Position numbers and translations under genes: made by a program | Shown here: positions 36,772 to 48,084 of the stretch, piece after piece | Layout of the letters: each line of letters opens with the position of its first letter | Numbering within the stretch: the stretch's first letter is position 1 | Assembly (NCBI GenBank): GCA_037043015.1 | Contig: CM073329.1 | Span: 1,566,648-1,630,647 of the forward strand | Length of the DNA stretch: 64,000 bases | Direction: 5' to 3' | Source: Bryum argenteum | Lineage: Eukaryota; Streptophyta; Bryopsida; Bryales; Bryaceae | The notes under the pieces: model-generated | Seen by the model: the letters and a program-made list of their open reading frames with translations, nothing else | What the model was told of the DNA's origin: nothing | Database searches by the model: none

Positions 36772-38626
36772 ACTGTGGTGAACTTGAAGCTTTACAACTC
36801 CCCACAAGAAAAATCTTGCCTTGTTCATGTTCAACCTGTAAAGGTTTATGGGGGTAGCAACCTTCAACTTTAACCCAAAATGAGCAAGTCTATGGATCCT
36901 TTTTAGTTTTCACAAGATGATTTGCAAGATTGAAACAACAAGACATTTTAGAATACTAACAAGAAAAGCTCTACGAATCATCTTGAAATCTTTTCACTAT
37001 ATGAATCGAAGGATTGAATATTTCTATGAAATTGGGCACTTTAAAGTAATCTAAGCACCAAGCTGTAACCAAGCATTATGACTTCATACTTAGACAAAAT
37101 TGAACCCAATCAATCATATTACAATTGATTCCAAAATTGAGGTGTTGTACTAGACTTAGAAAATAACTTCTTAGAGACCTATTTTTATTTTAAAAAAGTT
37201 TGGTCATCAAGAACTACATCTAATTTATAGGGTCTTGCTTGGAATCTTAAAATTTTCACACCAAGCTTTCAAACACAAACGGGGCAAGGTTCGCTTAGTG
37301 TTAAAAAAATGATGGTTTTTGGAAAAACTATAGTCTTTGTGTTAGATTACTAGTAACATTTTTCATGTATTATCATATGATATATGGTTTTAGCCAATTA
37401 AATCAATTTCAATCCTTAACAATAGAAAGTGTGATTGACATTAATTTTCAAAAAACAGTTTTCTAATTTTGTTACAAGATAGATAATTTTTATTTCGAGA
37501 GATTTAACAGTATCGATCAAATCTGAGCATTAAAGCCTTCCTATAGTCTTTTGAGTGAATTTCATAACAATTACAGAATGCCCAATTCAAAACACATTTA
37601 AGTTCTTTTCTAGACCCATTGGACCTTTAGGGGTTTAGGGTTTAGGGTGACCGAAACTCCTTATGAATGATTGCAATTGTGAAGAAGTTAAAAGTAGCTT
37701 ATGATTTTTCTTTAAGATTGATGATCGTTGTATATAGAATGAATTGCTAAAATGGCACTCAACATACAATGGCCTACGTAAGTCTCCGCCCATCTTTCAT
37801 CTCGAATTGTAACCAAGCATAAGCATCCAACCTTCTTGGGACCTTGTAACAATGCATAGGGTGGAAGATATCACGACCCATGTGTAGTATTAATCCAATG
37901 GACCATTTCAAACTTGTGCATGTAATGTACTTTTGCCAATTTTCAAAAGGACATGAGTGAATATCAAGTTAGTGATGATGATGAACAAGTGTTTGAATTC
38001 TCTGTTTGGGAGATAGTGGGCTTCTGCTTCCTTCCAATGCAAGTAAGTTAAATCACTGGAAGGCTCTCTTCAATCTTCTATCTCATAAATATCGTACCCC
38101 CCGCCCTCTGCCCTGCACTACTCCAGAGAATTGAATCGGTCCTGCCTAACATTCCCTATTCTTCTTATTCAATTCCTCCGTCCTGCCCAAATCTTAACTT
38201 GGAGCTGGGACAATGTCTTCTTGAAGTTTGGTTCTTTGCATCATCCCAAACTTTCGGTGGAGTACTTTAGGATATGTAGGAATAAGTCGTGTACAAGTAT
38301 GAATAAATTGGTTCAAGATTTAATGTACAATTGAGGTATGGAACGTGAGTAGGTTTTGATGCAACTCTCACTATTTGCATGGATAACAGAGTTCCCTTGT
38401 GCTTGAGATGATACCTCATAGTGAGAAACCTTCACTATACAACAACATTAATCAATTAGTCTGAAGCCTTTTTTTGCCACATGGACCCCCTTGAGGGGAT
38501 GCGACATGGGATCATGAGTGATATTACATATTATTCACAATTTATTCCGTGAGTGACCTCCAGCCACAACCCTCTTGTACTTTCCATGGAGCGAAGCAGT
38601 TACAAACAATAGGGGATAAATCTCCT

Positions 38627-38751
38627 CCCCCAAGACCCCGCCTCCACGACCCCAAGACCCCCGCCCCAAGACCCCTGCTCCCAAGACCCCCGCCCCAAGA
38701 CCCTTGCTCCCAAGACCCCGCACCAAGACTCCCCCCCTGCCCAAGACCCTC
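38627..38751 (+). repeat. C-rich minisatellite, about 14-bp unit
   Basis: Eight to nine imperfect copies of a unit like ccaagacccccgcc. Alternation with ccaagacccctgctc forms a 29-bp higher-order dimer at 38652-38680 and 38681-38709. The complementary strand is a series of G runs. Confidence 0.9.
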
Positions 38752-39184
38752 CAGTTGGACCCTCTTCTCCGAATTTTCCGGCGTGAAATGCGGACCTCAT
38801 TTCTGAAGCATAAGTGAGATTTTGGGAGATAGTGAGAAGATGCCTCATAGTGAGATGAGGTACCTGATGATGCAGAAGACAATAGTTAATTATTCAATGC
38901 CTTGTAGGGGTGCCATGTGGCACTTGTATATAAAAAAACTGAACTCACCCTCCACCACGTGGAAATTGCAAATATATATTTCTACGTATAAATAAATTGC
39001 AAATATATATATTAATTCATCTATTCTGCATTCTCAAACAATATGGAGTAAATCAACACTTTCCTCAATATCACCAGACCTCTAACCCAAACCCCCACCT
39101 CCTAGAGCTCTGCACTTCATGCCGCATTTTTCGGAAGGAGATAAACGAACTTTGGTGTCCTAGTAACAAGTACTCCGGATGGCT

Positions 39185-39298
39185 CTACTTCTTGAGGCTC
39201 CGGAGACCATCTTCTTCTTGAGACCCAAGAGACCATTCTCTTCTTCAACCCCAAGAGACCATATTCTTCTTGAGGCCCAAGAGACCATTTTCTTCTTG
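39185..39298 (+). repeat. 26-bp tandem repeat
   Basis: Four copies of a 26-bp unit start at 39185, 39211, 39237 and 39263, with a 10-base partial copy at 39289. Each ends in agagaccat or a close variant. Confidence 0.9.
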
Positions 39299-40164
39299 TT
39301 TTTTATAATAATAATAATTTTTTAAAAAAAAAAACTTCATCTACACCCAAAGTGCCGAATGAACCTATCATCATATTACTCATGCGAAGGGAGATTCAAA
39401 TCCTTCAAATTACATTCCGTAAACAACATGAGTTGTATTTCAAACACTAAAAAAGTACGAGATTTTCAAGTAGGTGAGTTAAATCCACCTCTTTAACCCT
39501 TTATGGAATAGGAGACCCGCATATAATGCAAATTTAACCACAACTTGACCTCTTGATTGATGAATGGTTGACGATTAAATGAAGATATCAATGGCTTGTG
39601 GTCACAAAATATAGAATTACAAAGATAGTTGGTGCTATATGCATGTTTGCCTTCTTAGAGCATGTGCAATTTGACTAGCAAAGAGGTCTGCCAACGGCAC
39701 TTGTAGGAAGAGAGAGGAAAATCGTGACCGTATGCACGCTATCACTCACGTTATATCGCTTGTCTCGGCAAATCGCCCCCGGTCTCCTTAGATTTCTTCC
39801 ACTTGCAAGGAGTTCTTACCACAGGCTAAATCGCTCATGATCAAGTCACCTCGCAAATAATGGCGCCCTTTCGCCGCTCCCCACACAAATCGCCTCTAAG
39901 ATATGAAAAGTAATTCGAGGGAGGGAGACAAAGTTGAGTGAATACTCGTAATTTCTCATTCTTGAAAGTTAATCTCAAATTTTGGGGGGTTGAGTGGGTT
40001 GAATGGTTACCGTTAATGGCTTGAGTCAAATCGTGTTGCAAGTACTATCAACAAGAAAGTAGGGGGGTTGAAGGTTGCGTCAAACAATGCTTAGCAAGAG
40101 TGTATGGCATTAAAACATCGGCGATACTCGTAGAGTTTGCGAGTGCTGATAAATGTCATCCTTA

Positions 40165-40915
40165 ACCTCTAAATGTCCCTACATGTTTTCACCTGAAAAA
40201 CACATTCAAAAAAGTGTCATAGAACATGAGATGAAGATAAGCTATTAAAATCTCAACCGTGCAAACTTGTTGTTGGTCATGTGGACCAAAAGTTGAGATA
40301 TAAGGCCTCACGGATCAGGAGATTGTAATTTATTAGTACTTAAAACAAACTGCAAAATCCTATCATTTTCACTTTAGAGTGGAATGCTACCAACAACCCA
40401 ATTGCAATCTGAAAATCACCGCCTACAAAGTTGTTTACCTCCATCTCAATAGCAACTTTGCCAAAAAGGAAACTATCCAAAAAAAATTCTTGGCTCAAAT
40501 GATAGCCTCGTAATGGTGAAAACTACCAAATATTTACAAAGGAAAAGTTGTCCAGAACTAAACCCTTTGCACTCAAATTCATGTCTTATCTTCAAAAAAT
40601 CTTCGATCATGTCAAGGTTTCTACCACTGAAACTAGACTCTAATTAGAAGCTATCTCAAAAAATAAAGTCGCAATCCGACGGTGGATGGAGGAGAGATTT
40701 AGCTCCTCAAATATCATCTATTTTTTCACTTTTTTCATTGACTAAACATCGTTGGAAATCCAATGGCGTAAGTATTTGGACCAAAAAACCTTTCAACTAG
40801 GAAGTTTTTAAGCATCACCTTAACCCTTAAAACGCCCATGGGGTCTGAAACGGGCAACCCAAAATTGGATCATAGCATCTTCTGGACATGGGCATCATGA
40901 ATATTGCAATTTTTG
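40165..40915 (+). repeat. Dispersed repeat family A, copy 2
   Basis: Second copy of the 490-1235 sequence in the same orientation, about 750 bp, diverged by substitutions and small indels. Confidence 0.75.
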
Positions 40916-41149
40916 AACTTGGGCATCGTGAATAGACCAATCAATGATGAGCTTGCAACCTCCTACAAGGTTATGTACAACCCCAACCTACCTACCACAA
41001 TCCTTTTAAAGCACAAAACATTCATAAAATTGTGATTTGAATTGTGAAATTTCACTTTTTGAATGCATCAGAAGAAGGTGACCAGTTTGACATCAAAATA
41101 TAAGTGAAAAGTTGAGTTCAGTGAGAGCTACAGGGAAGATTCTTGTTGG

Positions 41150-41190
41150 AATCAAGCCCCCCGGGCTTGCTTGGGCGTTTAAGGGTTAAG
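41150..41190. repeat. Hairpin motif, copy 3
   Basis: Contains aagccccccgggcttgcttg followed by gcgtttaagggttaag. This is the right half of the hairpin design seen at 3296-3375 and 9129-9216; the left outer arm is less clear here. Confidence 0.6.
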
Positions 41191-41217
41191 ATCATGATCA
41201 TGAAGAACCATTTTTGA

Positions 41218-41460
41218 TTTCTCATAATTGGCTTGCAATAGTAGAACACACCCCATGCTCGATAACCCAAAAACAAGACCTGTCTTCACTAAAATGCATG
41301 CCATCAACTCATACTTCACTTTATGTACATGCATTTTTTACCACACAAACTAAACTTGATTCGGGACATTATCCAAGTGATTTCATTCAAAACGAACCTT
41401 CGATAAAAAAGTCACGACCCTCCAAAGTTGCTGCCTTCCATCCAAAATGTAGTTTTTCTA
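41218..41460 (+). repeat. Dispersed repeat family B, forward copy
   Basis: The inverted counterpart of 1240-1500. The block ttttttaccacacaaacta is shared exactly or nearly so. Related openings occur at 50711 and 51317. Confidence 0.7.
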
Positions 41461-43140
41461 CATTCGGCTCGCTTAGGGATTAAACTTGCTTTCCATAAGT
41501 GCTTGGGGTTAGTTACCCCCTAAATTCAAATGTTGTGACAGAGAGTTTCCAACTGCCTTAATTATTCGGCCGTCGAGAAGTTTCCAAAATAAGCTTTCTT
41601 AGGAACAACATCATAGTTCAGTCTCTCCAGTTGTAGAAATTATTTCTACCATAAGAGCGCTTGCCTGACAAGATGCTGACTTGTCTCAATTGAGCCGTGC
41701 GGACGTTGGTGGGGGAGAGATCAACTCGAACTCGACCGCTTTCTTTTTCAATCATATGTACTTGCGATGCGCACTTCCATCAACAACAGCATTCTCGTGC
41801 AACTCGCACAAAAGTGTCAAAAAACACATTTTTCCACTAAAAACTTGTCCATATCAATGCCAGTATCCCACCAGCCTCTATATCGGTCACAAGTATGTAC
41901 CAGAGAAATCAAAAGGCAAGCAAAACTATACACATGACAACAACAAAAATAATAAAAATATTTGTTTTTTGAGGTCCACTAGAACAATTGTATGTGAGTC
42001 TGATATCATTGCGATGCTCATATGATGTATGGTCAATCATGTATGGAGCTGGTGATGATACATAACCCACCCACCGTTCTTTGGAACGGTTTTTTTATAA
42101 AGCAAAAAAGTGCTTGGGAAACAAGAGAAAGTGAGAATGCATTCTCTCCTATTATTGCCCTCGTTCACTTGACTTGGATCATATTCGCGCACCCCCAATG
42201 ATTCAAGGCTCTGTATATGCAGATTTAACTTCTACAGATCCTCGATGCAAATAAAAAGGAATCTAAACCATCAAAAATGACCTTCTTCTTTTAGGTTCAG
42301 AAATACTTTAATCTATGAGTTATTAATAAGATTCAAGTGTAGGATCTTAGAGTTAACATGACTTTTTACTCACATGTCAAATTTGAATTGTTGGTTCTTC
42401 TTCATTTGTGAGAGTCTAATGGTCAAAGTTGGCCAAAAATTTGCTCTTGCAGGAATCTCAAGATGTCATTTGGACTTTCTTGGATCTTTAGGGGTTAAAA
42501 GAAACCTAGAACTTAGAATTTTGATAGTGCCATGTGGAATTGTTAGTGAAGTGTTGTTTGAATTTGCTTCAATGACAAAGTGACCTAAAAGTGGTCATAG
42601 CTAGGTGAGCATTGCTAAGGTTGTACAAAACCTCTTGTTGTTTGAAACAGGTTTTTAGATGACTCATTTTGCATTTGATATACCAATTGATTATACGTTT
42701 GTAAACATACGGGGTGTTTGTGCCAACAATACTTACCACCATTGTTGATAAAATTGAATTATGTACATTATTAGTGCAAAGAATAAGATTGTTTTGATTT
42801 GATATGTCAAAATATTATTTCTCCAACTCCTTATTATTTGTAAGGTAATTTTCTCTTGGATGTCGTATTCAATTACACTTTCACAATTTTAGAATGTGCA
42901 ACAATGTTGTAGCTTTTAGATATGTTGCATGGCCCTACTACACTAAATAAAATATGAAAAAAATGTGACATTTCTTAATATTGATTTGTATGTTCATGAA
43001 GCCATAAATCCATAATAGCTACGTGGGCACTTCTGTGAAAATATGGATATGTCATTTGAAACAACTCTTTGTATAGTACATTATTTCTTCTCCTGAAGTG
43101 TTTGCAAAAAATAATGGGTGACTTTTGATATATTCTGCAA

Positions 43141-43260
43141 TGGGCGACTTTTAATAAATAACACTAGGTTTGGGCGACTTGTAATAATTAACACTAGGTT
43201 TGGGCGACTTGTAATAAATAACACTAGGTTTGGGCAACTTTTAATAAATAACACTAGGCT
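43141..43260 (+). repeat. 30-bp tandem repeat, four copies
   Basis: Exact 30-bp periodicity with starts at 43141, 43171, 43201 and 43231, each beginning tgggcgactt (one tgggcaactt) and differing at one to three positions. A degenerate 26-base copy precedes it at 43115. There are no spacers. Confidence 0.95.
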
Positions 43261-44420
43261 TTGTATAATACTCATCAACATCTCTTGTGTAGGATTTTTC
43301 AAGGGTACAACCCCATTGAGGTTATAAAATCCAGTCATTGAATTGCTTGATGGTATACATAGGTAGAACCTTCAGACGTGATTGAAAAAAGTTATGAGGA
43401 GTTCGAATGGTTTTCTCATTTCTCATAATATAAATAAGCTTTGGGGAGTTTATAAGCTCACATATATCCACAAGTTATCTTCAAGACTCTAAATTCACCA
43501 TAGAAGTAAAATAAGAATTAAATGAGACATTATTTCAAAAAAGGGGTACAATATGGTGATATGATAGCTTCATTGTTGATATTGAAAATTCTTAGTGAAC
43601 AAGACATTAAATAAGAGTCCTCTGGCTTAATACTGATAAGAAATGTGATACTTTCTACAACCAACTTATTTAAGTCATTGTTGTAGTGATTGAAGTCTTC
43701 AATGTAGTCAAAATATATTTTTGGAAATCTAAGTGCTAAGAAAATACCTTGTGCACAACATTCATCAATTAGGTCAGATAGCTCCTTCCTAAGACTTCAA
43801 TGCTTGAGAACACCCTAAATCTTTTGAATATTAGAAAGAATTTGATGTCAACAAAATTCTAAGACTAAACTCTAAGTTTCTAGGGTTGAAATATCATTCA
43901 ATCAACCTCCCTACTATATTCAATCTATAGAACTACTCTATATCCACATTCTATGCACTACAATTGAGAAATGTTCACTTCTCAACCATACCTAAGCTAT
44001 CAACTTCAAGAAATTTAAAAGATTACCTTATTGAAGAGTCTAAGATTTAAAAAGTCTCCTAAAACATCTTGCGAAATTGGATTCAAGAGGGCATCTTATG
44101 CGAAAATTAAAACTCTTCTACTCCACTATGCCGAACTCTCATAATTGCTATAGCTGGCAAGGCGAATAGCATTCAGCTAAGGAAACAGCGAGGTGTTAAT
44201 AGGGTCATCCATTGATACTACGTGATTTCGGCAAGTGTGTACCGCTGAAGTACTTCCAGCAAAAAACACAGGCTTTCGTGCAGTGAAGAATCTGCTTGGC
44301 AGGGACTGTCATTGCTGATTAAAATTTACAATAATAAGAATGATGACCGCATTTCTGAGCAAAAGTCTCACCTGATCTAAACCTCATGAACCTGGGTTGA
44401 GATTCATTTCCGGAGATTGG

Positions 44421-47400
44421 TCATTGTCTCTTGGAAGGTTTTTCCTCCTTGTCCTTGTGCCTTCTCCTAAACCTGAAAAAACGGAATCCTCCGTGATGTT
44501 TACGAGGGTGTGCTGTAATCTGCTGATCCTCTGGCAACAATATAGCCTTGTTCTTCGACTCAGCCTTCTCAGCTGCATCAGATTCTCCTCTAGGCGGACT
44601 TCTACATTCCTTGCCCTTCGCAGTCGAGCTGACAGATGCCGAATTGTTCGCGTGACCATTTTGTACATCAACCATTATGTCCTTACTTTCACTGCTTTGA
44701 GCAGCAGTCTTTTGGCTGTTGAAATGTGATATAAACTTTTCGAGGACTTCAAGAGCCCAGACAACTTCGGGATCCGAGTGTCCGTCTACCTCAAGATGCG
44801 GCCTAGATAGCTCTTCCGGCTCGCCTGACGCGGTGGCGGCTTCCACGTCATTTGTTTCAGCAATAGGTTCAGACACGTCCATATTGGAATCGTGCTTGCC
44901 ATTTGAAATTGGTGGAGGGTTGCTTTGACTCGAAGGTGCGACAGTATCTTGCATCTCTCCGAAAAAAATGTCCTCTGAAGTGATGTCGAAGCTCATGAAC
45001 ACGTCGTCAGATTGTGACTTTCTCGTAGACTCCAATGAGTCAATTTCATTTTGTTTGTAAGGGCCTTTGTAAAATCCTCCTTCTGTGCCTTTCTCTGATG
45101 GTGACATAGAAACTAGCGTGGGCTCGTACGACATATCATCAAAAGCTTGGAGCCGTTTATACATGGGATCGGAATTTGCAAGTTTTTCCAATATACTTCC
45201 TTTTACTCCTGTCACCGCCTGAAACACAGAATCAGCGTGGTTAGAACATGAATTAACATCGAACTCAACCCCGTCTGGAGATTCTGTGATGGAAAATCCG
45301 AATTGACATTCTAAGTCAAATTCATGGTTGAAAAAAAAAACTGGCGAGTAGGTTAGTATAATTGATATGGGCGTCACCTTCTGGTAAAGCTTATAACCAT
45401 GCCCTACAAGCTGCCTTGCGATAAAGTTGATAAGCCACGGAGGGACAAGATCTAGCTTCATATCCAGATCCACGACAATCCTGTATACATCCCAAATAAT
45501 CAGGTTTTGTTACAAAAAAGCCCAATCAGAATGATTATCCGACACACTTTCGTGAAGCAATATTGTTGACTAGGTAATTAACTTGTCCTCCGTGTGTACG
45601 TTGAGGCTCCTGGCTTAACTTTCAAGGCATATATGCTCTTAACATCAATTATTATTAGAGTAGTCCATATCTACTCAAAGTGAGTTCGAACAAGTTTGAG
45701 TCAGTAAAAGCTAATTTCCAGCATGCTTCATAATCGCCTGTAATAGTACCAGTTCAATCCAAGCGGGGACTTGTTGAAATGAAAAAGATTTACCGAAAAA
45801 AGCTGCAGTTGTGTCCAATTTTCTGAAGTACGAATCCACCATCAAGATCCATACGAACTGCATGTGAAGGCAATGGTGGTATTTGTTCGTTGCTTATTCC
45901 ATCCACCTCCTCATCCGGTGCTTCTGGCGCCTGCATCAAGTACCAAACTCAGTAACAAGAAGCACCAAAAGAGAAATATGATACTCAATTTCTGAAAGCA
46001 ACAACGCGTAAAGAGTATCATAATACGATAATTTGTTACACAAAGAAGATACGTATGACTTACCGAGTTGTATAGTACAGCGACAAAGCCTTCATCGAAG
46101 TACTCCAATTCAAATGCTGATAAAATCACCTCACGCATAGCAAATGGCCAGGGTACCTTGAACCTTCATGAAGTATCCACCCACCCAAAATCCGTCATCA
46201 GTACCATATGAAGCAGAGCACAGTACTGCTAGGCCATTGAGTATACAACCCAGTGAGAAGAGTTTGGTAACAGAAGGCAAGTGATTGTGGGATTTACTAT
46301 GTCAATCCCACATTCAAGAGTGAAGGAGGTAGCAATTACACAAATAATTGCATGCTTACAAACATATGCAGATATAATAATCTACAGGTAGCATGAACAG
46401 TGTTTACCACTGAATAAGCAGCATTCGAGCTCATACCTTAGTACGGAATAGTCTCCACCAACTGTATCTCTTTTAAGCCACCTTGACTCTGTGATCTTGA
46501 ATACAGGTGCGCTAAACTGTGGCCACCTGCAAAAAATCTACATCAGCTCATTCGATACTTCCAGGCATGCCAAAACTGTGCGGTAGTACTCAATCTGGAC
46601 ACGAGCAACAGACATGCACACACCATAATATAGAAAGGAAGAAAATTTGCACTGAGCTTACCATGCTTTATACTCTGGCACCTCGCATCCAACACACAAA
46701 GCTGCAACAGAAAAGAACAATCAAAGTAGTAGGTTTAAAACACCAAACACCTCGAGCACAAGTTGTGGAATTAAAAGAAACAGACAAAGCTGTCAGGACA
46801 ATGTGTGGAAGACAGAACTCACCGTGCGAAAGAGGGCCATCGATTATGCCGTCCAGGCATAGTGAGTGGTACGGAGCGCCTTCTGGCCCTTCTCTGTACA
46901 TAACCCGGAACCGTGGAGTATCTTGCTTGACCTGCCCAAGGAGATAACAGCATAATGAAGAATAGACTCAGATAAAATTGTCAGGCATTTTGATCAGAAC
47001 TACCGACAGAACCAAGTGACACTTCCGGAAGCAGCTAAGCAGGTCACAAGCACAGATATGTTGTAAAAGAAAATGAATTCGCAGGTTATCTTCTTGGTTC
47101 AACAGATAGATAACCTGAAGAACGGAAATACTTTCAAGCAACTGAACAAGACAACAAACATGTCCACCAATATCAAATCGACCACTTTGGAAGTGTAACG
47201 AACTAATAGCGGACATTCACAAGTGCCTGAGGATGTGAAGGATAGGAGAAACTAAACCTTCCATTCGCCTTCTACAACTTTCGTCGTTCTCTCTCCTTTA
47301 GCGCTCCTCAAAGCATTAAACAATTTCAGCAGCTGGTAGCTCCTTCTCGACACGACCTCATCAGTTGCTGATATTGCTGTTACATGAGAGTAATCCGTTA

Positions 47401-48084
47401 ACAATCTGTAGCCGATACATGCAAGCACGCAAAAGGATGCTTGTGGCGCAAATAAGATTTCTTCTGCCCTTACCTGAACTCCACCTTCAAACTAAAGAAA
47501 CACGAAACCAATGAAACAGAAAAATTCCCCTACTCCGAGTACACACTCCGCTGTCTCTCATTATTGCATGCAATAGGAAGTAAAACTCCAGCCCTTGCAC
47601 GCTACACCGATATTACCAGCACACAATATCTACAATCTAATCAACTAGACCAGAAGTAGCAAACGTCAAGGTAGACCAAATGCAACTGCTCGAAAGAAAC
47701 TCGTAATTCATTCATAACACTTCAACATCAGAAGATTCACTCAAGAGCTTCGGTTCACCACCTAGCTCATTCTAGTAATGCTGATAAGAAACGATTGATA
47801 AATGAAGCAGAAGCTTCACGATTTAAACGCTAGCTCCAGAGTAAAATGAATTGCATTCTAATCTAAAATACTTTCACTTGATAATGCTTCAAATCATTCT
47901 CGAAAGTTCTTACCGACAGTTGAAAAAGCTTCGCAACAAGAATCAGAAAGTCAGTAGCGGAATTACCTGCGCTGGATTTAAGCAGCTGCTTGCGAACAAA
48001 GTTACGGAGGTTAGCAGTATCCGACAAAGAAGGCGACGCTAACGTTTTGTCCAACCTTTGCCGCGCCTCGATGACACTGGTCAT
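44421..48084 (-). CDS. START / polyketide-cyclase-like lipid-binding protein
   Basis: Nine exons give 537 residues: 48084-47967, 47376-47258, 46931-46823, 46701-46662, 46526-46437, 46163-46064, 45930-45794, 45480-45378 and 45218-44421. All junctions are GT-AG and in phase. Residues 80-272 form a START-like lipid-binding fold. The motifs FKVPWPFAMREVIL, EYFDEGFVAVLYN and the closing VPPWLINFIARQLVGHGYKLYQK match a plant family annotated as polyketide cyclase/dehydrase and lipid transport proteins. The START cavity binds a hydrophobic ligand; the ligand is unknown here. The 265-residue C-terminus, in one large exon, is acidic and disordered and ends in a very basic tail (FRFFRFRRRHKDKEEK) that might touch membrane phosphoinositides. 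No signal peptide or membrane helix is seen. The gene is divergent from the 52-kb gene. Confidence 0.85.

Larger units (their letters stand above)
35221..44420. other. Repeat-rich intergenic DNA
   Basis: Nine kilobases of mostly AT-rich DNA without a supportable gene. It holds a short hairpin (35399-35440), a fold-back element (36511-36771), a C-rich minisatellite (38627-38751), a 26-bp tandem array (39185-39298), dispersed repeat copies (40165-40915; 41218-41460), a hairpin motif (41150-41190) and a 30-bp tandem array (43141-43260). The rest shows only short AT-rich ORFs. Confidence 0.65.

Noticed and set aside
41681..42025. A 114-codon plus-strand ORF in the repeat-rich region
   Set aside because: No similarity to a known family, mixed composition and no splice or promoter context. 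Likely chance.
43115..43260. 30-bp repeats considered as a CRISPR array
   Set aside because: The copies are directly adjacent with no spacers, in a eukaryotic nuclear context. This is a plain tandem repeat.
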